Positions 52,143 to 59,465 of a stretch of 64,000 nucleotides of DNA are shown here, piece by piece. Position 1 is the first letter of the stretch. Each line of letters begins with the position of its first letter. Under the pieces are notes generated by a model, which had not been told where the DNA came from, ran no database searches, and saw only the letters and a program-made list of their open reading frames with translations. The DNA is from an uncultured Nesterenkonia sp. Lineage in GTDB: Bacteria; Actinomycetota; Actinomycetes; Actinomycetales; Micrococcaceae. The stretch lies in contig CAMIAK010000009.1 in NCBI GenBank assembly GCA_946222885.1, positions 62,001 through 126,000 on the forward strand, in the 5' to 3' direction. The translations under genes were made by a program, and so were the position numbers.

Positions 52143-52922
52143 TCAGAGGACTCCCTGCTCCCGGAGGCCCTCGAACGCACCCAGGCCGAGCCAGAGCCCC
52201 AGCAGGAACAGGATCAGTGCGACCGTGCCGTTGGCGTGGCGGCTGAGGAAGCTCTCCAGCTTCTGCAGGGGCCGCTCCACGATCCTCCGTGCGGCGATCC
52301 TCAGCATGAGCAGCACCAGGGCCGGCAGGATCATCACCAGGCAGTAGAAGAGGATCATCAGCGGTCCCGCCGGCGCCTGCGGCGACTCGGCGGCCACCAG
52401 CCCGATGCCGGCCAGGTAGGGCAGCAGCGTGGCGATCTCCAGCCCGACGGCGGCCAGCGCCAGCGCCAGCAGCGGGCCGGCCCCGCCGTGGGGGCCTTCG
52501 CCGACGGCCCGTTCACGGAAGCGTGTGACCCGCCCCGCGCCCTCACGGCGCTCCTCTCGCTGCCGCTTCTTCTCCTTGCCCGCCTCAGTCAGCGGGTCCA
52601 GCCGGCAGCTGAACCAGATCAGCCCGCCGGCGAGCGCCGCTTGGGCGACCGGGAAGGCCGGCTGGCCGGAGAGCCCGGTGAAGGCCTGGACCAGCTCATC
52701 CCCTATGAGCACCAGGCTGGCCAGCAGCACCAGGCCGATCACCGCATAGGCGGCCGCGACCACCCCGAGGTAGGCCAGGAGCCGCCCCGGGCGCAGCCGC
52801 CCCGGGGCCATGAGCAGCCACACCGGGATCAGCAGCGTGCCGAAGCTGGTGGAGTCCAGCAGCGCCAGCACGGCCAGGACCCCCAGCAGCGTCCAAGACC
52901 CGTGCGTCCCTTCCGGGATCAT
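52143..52922 (-). CDS. GAP-family-like multi-pass membrane protein
   Basis: A membrane protein of about 259 residues with six or seven helices, opening with TLLGVLAVLALLDSTSFGTL and LIPVWLLMAPGR, a pattern seen in actinobacterial GAP (LysE-like) family proteins. A basic cytoplasmic loop KEKKRQREERREG divides the two halves. Relatives are implicated in export of lipids or small molecules, but this is uncertain. The start is unclear: 52922 fits the usual family N-terminus, while ATGs at 52982 and 52991 would add about 20 residues; none has a good ribosome site. Confidence 0.6.
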   Translation of the reverse strand: MIPEGTHGSWTLLGVLAVLALLDSTSFGTLLIPVWLLMAPGRLRPGRLLAYLGVVAAAYAVIGLVLLASLVLIGDELVQAFTGLSGQPAFPVAQAALAGGLIWFSCRLDPLTEAGKEKKRQREERREGAGRVTRFRERAVGEGPHGGAGPLLALALAAVGLEIATLLPYLAGIGLVAAESPQAPAGPLMILFYCLVMILPALVLLMLRIAARRIVERPLQKLESFLSRHANGTVALILFLLGLWLGLGAFEGLREQGVL

Positions 52923-53109
52923 TCCTTCGGTGACCCCGGAGAGGCCGATGGGCCCCCCGGAGGAGATCAGAACAGTCAGCATGCTCTCCATGGTGGGAGT
53001 CCGCCGGGGCAGGCACATCGGCCGAAGGATCGAGAATCCGGAGGGCCGCAGCCGGATCTCCCTCTTCCGGCGGAGGTGACGTCCCGCTCCCCTGTGATCG
53101 AATACAGGT

Positions 53110-54360
53110 ATGGACACCGGGATCATGGCGCGGCCGCAGCAGTGGCTGACCTTCGGCCTGGCCGTCCTCTTCCTGGCGGCCGGATGGACAGAGGTCTGGG
53201 AGGAGGCCCCCTGGTGGTCCGCTGTGGGCGCAGAGCCCCGGAGCTGGTGGCATCTGGTGCCGCTGCTCCTGATGGCCGGCGCCCTCCTGCTGCGGAGCCG
53301 GCGCCCTGCCGCCGCTCTCGCAGCGGGGCTCGGGATCACCGTGCTGAGCCTGGGCATCGGGCTGAACTTCGGCCTCCTGCTGTGTCTGACAGATCTGATC
53401 TACGCGGTCGGCATCCGTGGCAGCGCCCGTGCGGTCCGACGCGCAGAGGCCGCCTTCGCTGCGCTCATCCTGCTGGGGATCCTGGCCACAGCCGCTGCCG
53501 GCGGAGACGGGAGCTCCCTGCTGAACGCCGCCCTCATCGGCGTCGCGATCCTCATCGTCCCGCTGTGGTGGGCCAAGGAGGTGCGCCGCGGCCACCCCCT
53601 GTGGGAGGGGGACGAGGTCCGCAGGGCTCTGGAGGCGGAGCGGCATGCCGGGCTGCTGCGCCGGGAGCAGGAGCAGCGCCGGGCGGCGGTGGAGGAGGAG
53701 CGCCGCCGTATGGCCCGCGAGCTGCACGACGTGATCTCCTCCCAGGTCTCGGCCATGGCGCTGACCTCCGGGGCGGTGCTCAACACCGGCCCAGACGCCG
53801 TCCGCGACCGGCAGGCGCTGCAGACCATCAGGACCACCAGCGTGGAGACCCTGGACCAGCTGCGGGAGATGATGCGGCTGCTGCGCGGAGAGCAGGCCGC
53901 CGGAGAGGAGCGCGAGGGGCTCACCACGGGCCTCTCCTGGGAGGAGACGCTCAGCAGCGCACAGGCCCACGGCGCCGAGGTGCGGGTCTCAGGCGCTCCG
54001 CCGGAGGATCTGACGGAGGCGCAGCATCACGTGGTGGTCCGTGTGCTGCAGGAGGCCCTGGCCAATGCGCTGCGCCACGGCGACGGCTCGGCGGAGGTCT
54101 CCGTGGAGGCGCGGCGCCGCTCGCTGCGACTGCGGATCGTCTCCGGGCTCAGAGCGGACTCCCCCGGCAGCGCAGACCCCAGCGGTGAGACAGACCGCGA
54201 GGACGGCCGGGATCTGCCGGCCGAACGCCTCGGCACGGGGACCGGGCTGCTCGCCATGCGGGAACGGGTGCAGCAGGCCGGCGGAACGCTGCACGCCGCG
54301 CCGGAGGACGGCGGCTGGCTGGTCGAGGCGGTCCTGCCGCTGAAGGAGCACCATGGGTGA
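53110..54360 (+). CDS. Sensor histidine kinase, NarX/DesK type
   Basis: This 416-residue kinase has five or six N-terminal helices (to about residue 165), a coiled linker, the HisKA_3 dimerisation domain with phosphoacceptor His206 in RRRMARELHDVISSQVSAM, and an HATPase domain (VVRVLQEALANALRHG; GTGLLAMRERVQQAGG). There is no extracellular sensory domain, so it probably senses the membrane. It is the partner of the next gene, which it overlaps by 8 nt. The signal is unknown. Confidence 0.92.
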   Translation: MDTGIMARPQQWLTFGLAVLFLAAGWTEVWEEAPWWSAVGAEPRSWWHLVPLLLMAGALLLRSRRPAAALAAGLGITVLSLGIGLNFGLLLCLTDLIYAVGIRGSARAVRRAEAAFAALILLGILATAAAGGDGSSLLNAALIGVAILIVPLWWAKEVRRGHPLWEGDEVRRALEAERHAGLLRREQEQRRAAVEEERRRMARELHDVISSQVSAMALTSGAVLNTGPDAVRDRQALQTIRTTSVETLDQLREMMRLLRGEQAAGEEREGLTTGLSWEETLSSAQAHGAEVRVSGAPPEDLTEAQHHVVVRVLQEALANALRHGDGSAEVSVEARRRSLRLRIVSGLRADSPGSADPSGETDREDGRDLPAERLGTGTGLLAMRERVQQAGGTLHAAPEDGGWLVEAVLPLKEHHG

Positions 54361-55066
54361 GGAGACATCGGCGAACACCCCTGTCACCGTTCTGCTGGCC
54401 GATGACCACCCGAGCGTCCGGAGAGGGCTGCGGCTCCTGCTGGAGACCGCCGAGGGGATCGAGATCCTGGGAGAGGCCGGCGACGGCGCCGCAGCGGTCC
54501 GCCAGACCCGCGCCCTGCAGCCGGACGTGGTGCTGATGGACGCCAGGATGCCGGGGACGGACGGGATCGAGGCCACCCGGCAGATCGTGGCCGAGGGCGG
54601 GGCGGACGTCCTCATGCTGACCACCTTCGACCTGGATGAGGTGGTCTTCGGCGCGCTGCGGGCCGGGGCCGCAGGCTTCCTGCTGAAATCGGCCGAGCCG
54701 GACCAGCTCATCGACGCGATCCGCAGGGTGGCGGCGGGGGACGGCGTCGTCGCCCCTGAAGTCACCCGGAGGCTGCTGCGGACCTTCGCCGCGGGGCCCG
54801 GGCCTGACGTCTCCGCCGGCCCGGCTGATCCCGGCCCGGCGGAGACCGCGGTCGCCACACCTGGGACCGGCCTCAGCTCACTGACGCCCCGCGAGCTCGA
54901 TGTGCTGGCGGCCCTGGGCAGAGGACTGTCCAACGGGGAGATCGCCGCCGAGCTCTTCGTCAGCACGGCGACGGTCAAGACCCACGTGTCCAGCGTCCTG
55001 GGGAAGCTCGGGCTCAGCTCCCGCATGCAGGCCGCGATCTGCGCCCGCGAGAACGGACTGGCCTGA
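54353..55066 (+). CDS. LuxR/NarL-type response regulator
   Basis: A 237-residue response regulator with receiver domain (VLLADDHPSVRRGLRLLLET; phosphoacceptor Asp63 in VVLMDARMPG; Lys in LLKSAEPDQLI) and a C-terminal LuxR helix-turn-helix (LTPRELDVLAALGRGLSNGEIA, STATVKTHVSSVLGKLGLSS). The linker is Pro/Ala/Gly-rich. It overlaps the kinase gene, forming a two-component pair. Targets may be the flanking membrane protein genes. Confidence 0.94.
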   Translation: MGEETSANTPVTVLLADDHPSVRRGLRLLLETAEGIEILGEAGDGAAAVRQTRALQPDVVLMDARMPGTDGIEATRQIVAEGGADVLMLTTFDLDEVVFGALRAGAAGFLLKSAEPDQLIDAIRRVAAGDGVVAPEVTRRLLRTFAAGPGPDVSAGPADPGPAETAVATPGTGLSSLTPRELDVLAALGRGLSNGEIAAELFVSTATVKTHVSSVLGKLGLSSRMQAAICARENGLA

Positions 55067-55080
55067 GAGAGGAGATGACC

Positions 55081-55767
55081 ATGCTCGGAGGATGGCGCCG
55101 GAAGCGCCGGCAGAACAAGGTGAAGCCCGGGGACGGGCATGCCCTGAAGCCCTTCCGCCGGTGGCAGCTGCTGCACCGCTCGCTGTTCTTCCTCGAGCTG
55201 GAAGGTCCTGAGCCGGAGGGCGCTGAGCCGGAGGAGCCGACGTCGGTGCCGCGGCGCACCTACGCGGTGAGCCTGAACTACTTCGACGACGGCAAGATCC
55301 ACCTGTACGCGGATGGGAAGCACGAGGCCGTCTCCACGGCGCCGGCGTCGTTCCCCGTCCCCGGCGGCTCGATCGAGGCCGCGACCTCGACCTTCGGGGT
55401 CAAGCGCATGCACTTCGTCCCGGCCGACGGCGGCCCGGCACAGCTGCTCACCCCGGACCCCGGCTCGAATGAGGGCCGCCGGTCCCGCTTCGACGCCGCC
55501 CATCCGGCGGCCAGCCGCTGGCTGGGCCGGCTGTCGGTGCTGGTGCTGATCCTCGCGCTGCTGCTGGGCCTGCCGCAGCTGGCGGAGCTGGTGACCCGCG
55601 TCGACGTCGTCGCGGACACGCTGGGGACCTTCGAGTCGCCGCTGCATCTGCCCGCCTGGGCGAACACCGCCATGACCGTCGGCGCGGCGCTGGCCAGCTA
55701 TGAGCGCGCCCTGCGCGTCCAGCACAACTGGCTCCTCGACGGCGACGGCGGCGACTTCGACCTCTGA
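55081..55767 (+). CDS. Membrane protein of unknown function
   Basis: I do not recognise this 228-residue protein. It begins with a basic amphipathic stretch (GGWRRKRRQNKVKPG), has a soluble beta-rich middle (RRTYAVSLNYFDDGKIHLYADGK) and one or two C-terminal helices (LSVLVLILALLLGLPQLAEL and NTAMTVGAALASYERAL). The ATG at 55081 is chosen because GGAG lies 6 nt upstream; the ATG at 55075 would abut it. It starts 14 nt after the response regulator, so it may be part of the same operon. Confidence 0.62.
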   Translation: MLGGWRRKRRQNKVKPGDGHALKPFRRWQLLHRSLFFLELEGPEPEGAEPEEPTSVPRRTYAVSLNYFDDGKIHLYADGKHEAVSTAPASFPVPGGSIEAATSTFGVKRMHFVPADGGPAQLLTPDPGSNEGRRSRFDAAHPAASRWLGRLSVLVLILALLLGLPQLAELVTRVDVVADTLGTFESPLHLPAWANTAMTVGAALASYERALRVQHNWLLDGDGGDFDL

Positions 55768-55851
55768 CTCGCGGCCCGTTTTCCACAGGGAGGCGAGAGC
55801 CCCTTTTCTGCAGCCTGCCGGCGTCCTAGGCTCTCACTCAGCGGCGATACC

Positions 55852-55881
55852 TTCACACAGGTTTATTACGGCTCGTACGAT
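55852..55881 (+). promoter_or_regulatory. mazEF promoter with overlapping dyad
   Basis: TTCACA (55852-55857) and TACGAT (55876-55881) are 18 nt apart, the latter 6 nt before ATG 55888. The perfect dyad TACG-GCT-CGTA at 55867-55877 overlaps the minus-10, as expected of an autorepression site. Confidence 0.55.
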
Positions 55882-55887
55882 AGGAGT

Positions 55888-56109
55888 ATGCGCATGAGTG
55901 TCAGCCTCCCCGCAGAAGAGGTGGAGTTCCTCGACGAATACGCCGAGGAGTTCGGCCTGAGCTCGCGTTCCGCAGCCGTCCTCAAAGCGGTGAGGCTCCT
56001 CAGGGAGTCGAAGCTCAGCCGCGAGTATGCCGCCGCCTTCGACGAGTGGGATGCTTCGGGAGAGGCCGAGCTGTGGGAGCCCGTCACAGGGGATGGGCTC
56101 AGCAGCTGA
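55888..56109 (+). CDS. mazE: MazE-like ribbon-helix-helix antitoxin
   Basis: A 73-residue antitoxin with a ribbon-helix-helix DNA-binding N-terminus (MSVSLPAEEVEFLDEYAEEF, LSSRSAAVLKAVRLLR) and an acidic C-terminal tail (DEWDASGEAELWEP) that would wrap the toxin. It should neutralise MazF and repress its own promoter. Two starts are possible: 55888, placed 6 nt after the minus-10 for a leaderless message, or 55894, with GGAG 7 nt upstream. The stop shares a base with the toxin start. Confidence 0.85.
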   Translation: MRMSVSLPAEEVEFLDEYAEEFGLSSRSAAVLKAVRLLRESKLSREYAAAFDEWDASGEAELWEPVTGDGLSS

Positions 56110-56456
56110 TGCGCCGCGGGGACATCTACCTGGCCGATCTGGAACCCGCGAAAGGCTCAGAAGCAGACAAGAGGCGCCCTGTCGTCGTCGTGAGCAACGA
56201 CGGCGTGAACTCCAGTGTCTCCACGCGAAGGCGCGGAGTCGTCACCGTTGTTCCGGTCACCTCGAACCTCACGCATGTCTTCCCGTTCCAGGTCCTGCTC
56301 CCCGCTGACGACGTCGGGCTCAGCAGGGACTCGAAGGCACAGGCAGAGCAGGTGCGCTCTGTCTCAGCGGACAGGCTCAGTACTCTGCTCGGCTCTCTGA
56401 CTCCTGCCCTCATGCAACAGCTCGACGACGCACTGCGCCTCCATCTCAGCCTCTGA
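56109..56456 (+). CDS. mazF: MazF-like endoribonuclease toxin
   Basis: A 115-residue PemK/MazF toxin: MRRGDIYLADLEPAKGSEADKRRPVVVVSND is divided into the beta1-beta2 loop with its conserved Arg, followed by VVTVVPVTSNLTHVFPFQVLL and DSKAQAEQVRSVSADRL. Toxins of this type cut specific RNA sequences unless bound by antitoxin. The ATG at 56109 overlaps the antitoxin TGA. Gene order is antitoxin then toxin. Key residues (Arg in KRRP, Ser/Thr in PVTSN) are present, so it is probably functional. Confidence 0.92.
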   Translation: MRRGDIYLADLEPAKGSEADKRRPVVVVSNDGVNSSVSTRRRGVVTVVPVTSNLTHVFPFQVLLPADDVGLSRDSKAQAEQVRSVSADRLSTLLGSLTPALMQQLDDALRLHLSL

Positions 56457-56460
56457 CGGT

Positions 56461-57612
56461 TCAGGCTCCCCGCCCGCGGGAGAGCAGCGGGACCGCCAGC
56501 GCGAGGATCACGGCGGTGACGGCCATGGTGGCGAAGGCTCCGCCGTAGCCGGCTGCCCCGATGACCCCGCCCAGGGCCACGGCGCCCAGGCCGAACCCGC
56601 CGTCGTAGGCCACGTTCCACACCGTGCTGGCAGCACCTGACTTCCCGGGACCGAAGCGCTCCACAGTGGCCACGAAGGAGTCGTTCTGCGCCCCGCCGAA
56701 TCCTGCACCGATCAGGGCGGCGCCGAGCAGCAGCACCGGCAGCGGTCCGTCCAGGCTGACCGCCAGCCCTCCCAGACCTCCGCCGACCGCCAGCGAGGAG
56801 ACCACCACCAGCCGTCCTGCGAGGATCCTCCCGCCGAGGAAGCCCGCTCCCAGACGCCCCATGATCAGCGCGGCAGAGGCCACCAGCAGGGCCGCGGCCG
56901 CCTCCGCGGCATCCGGCCCGGCCAGCGGCAGGAACGTGGTCAGCGCCCCGAAGGCGGCGGCGGTCACCAGGAAGAGGATCAGCGGCGGCAGCACCCGCCC
57001 CATCCCTGCCAGCGAGCTGAAGGAGAATTCGGCACGGGCAGGCGGCAGCAGCAGGCTCAGCGCCGCGGCGGACACACAGGCGATCCCTGCGCCCCAGAAG
57101 ACCACGTCGAAGCCGACCGTCTGCGCCAGCCACACGCCGCCGGCCAGAGCCCCCAGATTCGGGAGCGCGGCGGCCGCCCCGTAGAGCGAGGCCACCGTGG
57201 AGAGCTTCCCCATCCCGGCCAGCTCGGCCACCAGGGCAGCCCCGGAGACCACCATCATGGCGAAGCCGACGCCGCGGACCACAGTGATCGCCAGGATCCA
57301 GAGCAGGCCGTCGGAGAGGATGTAGAGCGGGGTGGGCAGCCCCAGCAGCACCGCGCCCAGGACCATCATCCCGCGCAGGCTCAGCAGCCGGAACAGCCAG
57401 GGCGAGGCCAGCTGGGCGGCCACCGTCGCCCCCATCATCAGCCCGGTGGTCCCACCCACGGCCACACTGGCCGCTCCGCCCTCGGCCGCCCACATGGGGA
57501 CCACGGAGAGCAGCCCCGCGTAGTTCCCGAAGGCCATGACGGTCACCAGCAGCAGAAGTGCCAGGCCCTTGACGTCAGGGCTCTCCCATCGCTGCTCCTG
57601 CTGCTCACCCAC
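56461..57612 (-). CDS. MFS transporter
   Basis: A 383-residue major facilitator permease with twelve helices. Landmarks include LLLVTVMAFGNYAGLLSVVPMW in helix 1, a motif A-like LFRLLSLRGMMVLGAVLLG and GAALIGAGFGGAQNDSFVATV in the second half. The short N- and C-termini suit a small drug/metabolite exporter type, but there is no substrate evidence. The GTG at 57612 begins it. It is convergent with mazF, only 4 bp away. Confidence 0.82.
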   Translation of the reverse strand: MGEQQEQRWESPDVKGLALLLLVTVMAFGNYAGLLSVVPMWAAEGGAASVAVGGTTGLMMGATVAAQLASPWLFRLLSLRGMMVLGAVLLGLPTPLYILSDGLLWILAITVVRGVGFAMMVVSGAALVAELAGMGKLSTVASLYGAAAALPNLGALAGGVWLAQTVGFDVVFWGAGIACVSAAALSLLLPPARAEFSFSSLAGMGRVLPPLILFLVTAAAFGALTTFLPLAGPDAAEAAAALLVASAALIMGRLGAGFLGGRILAGRLVVVSSLAVGGGLGGLAVSLDGPLPVLLLGAALIGAGFGGAQNDSFVATVERFGPGKSGAASTVWNVAYDGGFGLGAVALGGVIGAAGYGGAFATMAVTAVILALAVPLLSRGRGA

Positions 57613-57671
57613 CGCACATCACGGATCAATCGTAGGGGGAGGCCTTCATTCCCAGGAAACACGTCGATGAG

Positions 57672-57677
57672 TAGACT
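57672..57677 (+). promoter_or_regulatory. Minus-10 of leaderless nadE
   Basis: TAGACT lies 6 nt before the nadE ATG at 57684; CGGAG in the gap is too close to serve as a ribosome site. Confidence 0.5.
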
Positions 57678-57683
57678 CGGAGC

Positions 57684-58511
57684 ATGCGCGAGCTACAGTC
57701 TGAGATCACTGAAGAGATGGGTGTGAAACCGGAGATCGACCCGGCCGAGGAGGTGTCCCGGCGGACCGATTTCCTCGCGGAGTATCTGAAGGCCGTCGGC
57801 GCGAAGGGCTTCGTGCTCGGCATCTCCGGCGGCGTGGACTCCTCCCTGGCCGGCAAGCTCTGCCAGCTGGCGGCGGAGAGGCTCCGGGACGAGGGCGTGG
57901 AGGCCTCCTTCCATGCCATGCGGCTGCCCCACGGCATCCAGAAGGATGAGGACGACGCCGTCCGGGCGCTGGAGTTCATCGGCCCGGACCACACGCACAC
58001 CTTCAACATCGAGAAGGCGGTGACCGGCGTCGACGTCGCCTTCAACGAGGGCTTCGGCCGCCCGCTGCGGGACTATCACCGCGGCAATGTGAAGGCCCGC
58101 CTGCGCATGACCGCCCAGTACGCGGTGGCCGGCGAGCAGGAGGCCCTGGTGGTCGGCACCGACCACGGGGCCGAGTCCATCACCGGATTCTTCACCAAAT
58201 ACGGCGACGGCGGCGCGGATGTGCTCCCGCTGTTCACCCTGAACAAGCGCCAGGTGCGCCAGATCCTCAAGCATCTGGGCGCCCCCGAGTCCCTCTACTC
58301 CAAGGCCCCGACGGCGGACCTGCTGGACGAGAACCCGGGGCAGCTGGACGAGACCGAGCTGGGGATCACCTACGACCACATCGACGACTACCTCGAAGGC
58401 CGGGAGATCCCCGACGCCGAGGCGGAGAAGCTCGAGCAGCGGTACCTGGCCACCCGGCATAAGCGCACCGTCCCGGTCTCCATCGCCGACACCTGGTGGA
58501 AGAACAGCTGA
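57684..58511 (+). CDS. nadE: Ammonia-dependent NAD+ synthetase
   Basis: NadE amidates nicotinic acid adenine dinucleotide to NAD+. The 275-residue length is that of the ammonia-dependent type, without a glutaminase domain. Seen are the PP-loop GISGGVDSS (46-54), GNVKARLRMTAQYAVAG, VVGTDHGAESITGFFTKYGDGG (metal-site region), TADLLDENPGQLDETELG and the terminal KRTVPVSIADTWW. It is followed by a hairpin that includes its stop codon. Confidence 0.97.
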   Translation: MRELQSEITEEMGVKPEIDPAEEVSRRTDFLAEYLKAVGAKGFVLGISGGVDSSLAGKLCQLAAERLRDEGVEASFHAMRLPHGIQKDEDDAVRALEFIGPDHTHTFNIEKAVTGVDVAFNEGFGRPLRDYHRGNVKARLRMTAQYAVAGEQEALVVGTDHGAESITGFFTKYGDGGADVLPLFTLNKRQVRQILKHLGAPESLYSKAPTADLLDENPGQLDETELGITYDHIDDYLEGREIPDAEAEKLEQRYLATRHKRTVPVSIADTWWKNS

Positions 58512-58523
58512 AGCTGTTCTTCC
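58498..58523 (+). terminator. Hairpin with the nadE stop codon in its loop
   Basis: Perfect 11-bp arms (58498-58508 and 58513-58523) enclose the 4-nt loop TGAA; the TGA at 58509-58511 is the nadE stop. A second inverted repeat follows at 58548. Confidence 0.7.
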
Positions 58524-58547
58524 AGGGCTGATCGGCCCGGATTTGCC

Positions 58548-58592
58548 CCCTCATGGGACTTGGCCCTAAACTTTTTCAGGTTCCCATGAGGG
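58548..58592. terminator. Inverted repeat before the tRNA cluster
   Basis: Arms 58548-58558 and 58582-58592 (11 bp, perfect) flank a 23-nt loop with a T-rich stretch. It may isolate nadE from the tRNA genes; the right arm ends 4 nt before tRNA-Glu. Confidence 0.5.
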
Positions 58593-58596
58593 TTCG

Positions 58597-58669
58597 GCCC
58601 CCATCGTCTAGCGGCCTAGGACACCGCCCTTTCACGGCGGCGGCACGGGTTCGAATCCCGTTGGGGGTA
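58597..58669 (+). tRNA. tRNA-Glu (TTC)
   Basis: A 73-nt cloverleaf: acceptor GCCCCCA pairs with TGGGGGT (one G-U at the end), D-arm with TAGCGGCCTA, anticodon stem CCGCC-CTTTCAC-GGCGG with anticodon TTC, and T-arm GGGTTCGAATCCC. The discriminator is A, and CCA is not encoded. Confidence 0.96.
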
Positions 58670-58757
58670 CTCTCTGAGAAGCTGGTCAGGCCGGTTTCGC
58701 AGAGGCGGAGAAAGTCTGATAGAGTTTCTCCTCGTGCCAAACGGCACAAAACAGCAA

Positions 58758-58831
58758 GGCCCTGTGGCGCAGTTGGTTAGCGCGCCGCCCTGTCACGGCG
58801 GAGGTCGCGGGTTCAAGTCCCGTCAGGGTCG
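58758..58831 (+). tRNA. tRNA-Asp (GTC)
   Basis: A 74-nt cloverleaf: acceptor GGCCCTG with CAGGGTC, D-arm GCGCAGTTGGTTAGCGC, anticodon stem CCGCC-CTGTCAC-GGCGG with anticodon GTC and T-arm CGGGTTCAAGTCCCG. The discriminator is G as expected for Asp. CCA is not encoded. Confidence 0.96.
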
Positions 58832-58882
58832 CTCTCGCCAGAGCTGTGTCGCCACGCTGCGGTATGCAATGCTGGCGAGTAT

Positions 58883-58955
58883 GGCTCTGTAGCTCAGTTG
58901 GTAGAGCGTTCGACTGAAAATCGAAAGGTCACCGGATCGACGCCGGTCGGAGCCA
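58883..58955 (+). tRNA. tRNA-Phe (GAA)
   Basis: A 73-nt cloverleaf: acceptor GGCTCTG with CGGAGCC (one T-G), D-arm GCTCAGTTGGTAGAGC, anticodon stem TCGA-CTGAAAA-TCGA with GAA, and T-stem ACCGG/CCGGT. The T-loop reads ATCGACG, so position 54 is A rather than the near-universal T. The discriminator is A. Confidence 0.95.
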
Positions 58956-58963
58956 CTGCAGAG

Positions 58964-59001
58964 GTAAGGCCCCGTTCCTCCCCCGAGGAGCGGGGCCTTA
59001 C
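58964..59001. terminator. Terminator after the tRNA cluster
   Basis: Arms 58964-58980 and 58985-59001 pair over 17 bp with one T-G and a CCCC loop. It can end both the tRNA transcript and the convergent metallopeptidase gene. Confidence 0.85.
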
Positions 59002-59041
59002 TCATTCCCGGCCCGACCTCGTGACCCTCGCACAGCAGCGA

Positions 59042-59407
59042 TCACCCCCAGCCCAGGCGGTGCAGGGTGGCGTCGTCGATGCCGAAGAAGTGGGCGACCT
59101 CGTGGATGACCGTGATGGTGATCTGCTCCACGACCTCCTCCGGCGTCTCGCACATCTGCAGGATCGGCTCCTTATAGATGGTGATGCGGTCCGGCATGGC
59201 CCACGGCTCGCCGCCGCGCTCGGTCAGGGGGATGCCCTCATAGAGTCCCAGCAGCACCGTGCCCGGATCCTCCCAGGGTTCGGGCTGATACCGGTCCTCC
59301 ACGAAGACGGCCACATTGTCGATCTTCTGGGCCAGCGCCTCCGGGATGAGCTCAAGGGCCCGGGCTGCGGCGTCGTCGAACTCGTCATCGCTCATGTGCT
59401 GCGGCAT
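59042..59407 (-). CDS. Zinc metallopeptidase family protein
   Basis: A 121-residue protein of the small actinobacterial metallopeptidase family with a zincin helix: VIHEVAHFFGID (HExxH with a further His/Asp downstream), preceded by LGLYEGIPLTERG and MPDRITIYKEPIL. The catalytic residues are present, but substrate and role are unknown. The ATG at 59407 fits a leaderless message (TAGACT 7 nt upstream); an ATG at 59395 is an alternative. It is divergent from exonuclease III. Confidence 0.85.
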   Translation of the reverse strand: MPQHMSDDEFDDAAARALELIPEALAQKIDNVAVFVEDRYQPEPWEDPGTVLLGLYEGIPLTERGGEPWAMPDRITIYKEPILQMCETPEEVVEQITITVIHEVAHFFGIDDATLHRLGWG

Positions 59408-59414
59408 GCCGACG

Positions 59415-59458
59415 AGTCTACGGACCCGACCAGTTCACCGCCGCCGCGCTGATAGTTT
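59415..59458. promoter_or_regulatory. Divergent leaderless minus-10 elements
   Basis: TAGACT (59420-59415, minus) and TAGTTT (59453-59458, plus) each lie 7 nt before their start codons, with no ribosome sites. Confidence 0.5.
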
Positions 59459-59465
59459 TGAGTCC

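Noticed and set aside
55888..56456. mazEF as part of a defence island
   Set aside because: No other defence genes, integrase or composition change lie around it; a lone stress-type toxin-antitoxin pair explains it.
58597..58955. tRNA cluster as an integration site
   Set aside because: No integrase, no duplicated tRNA 3' end and no change in gene content beside it.
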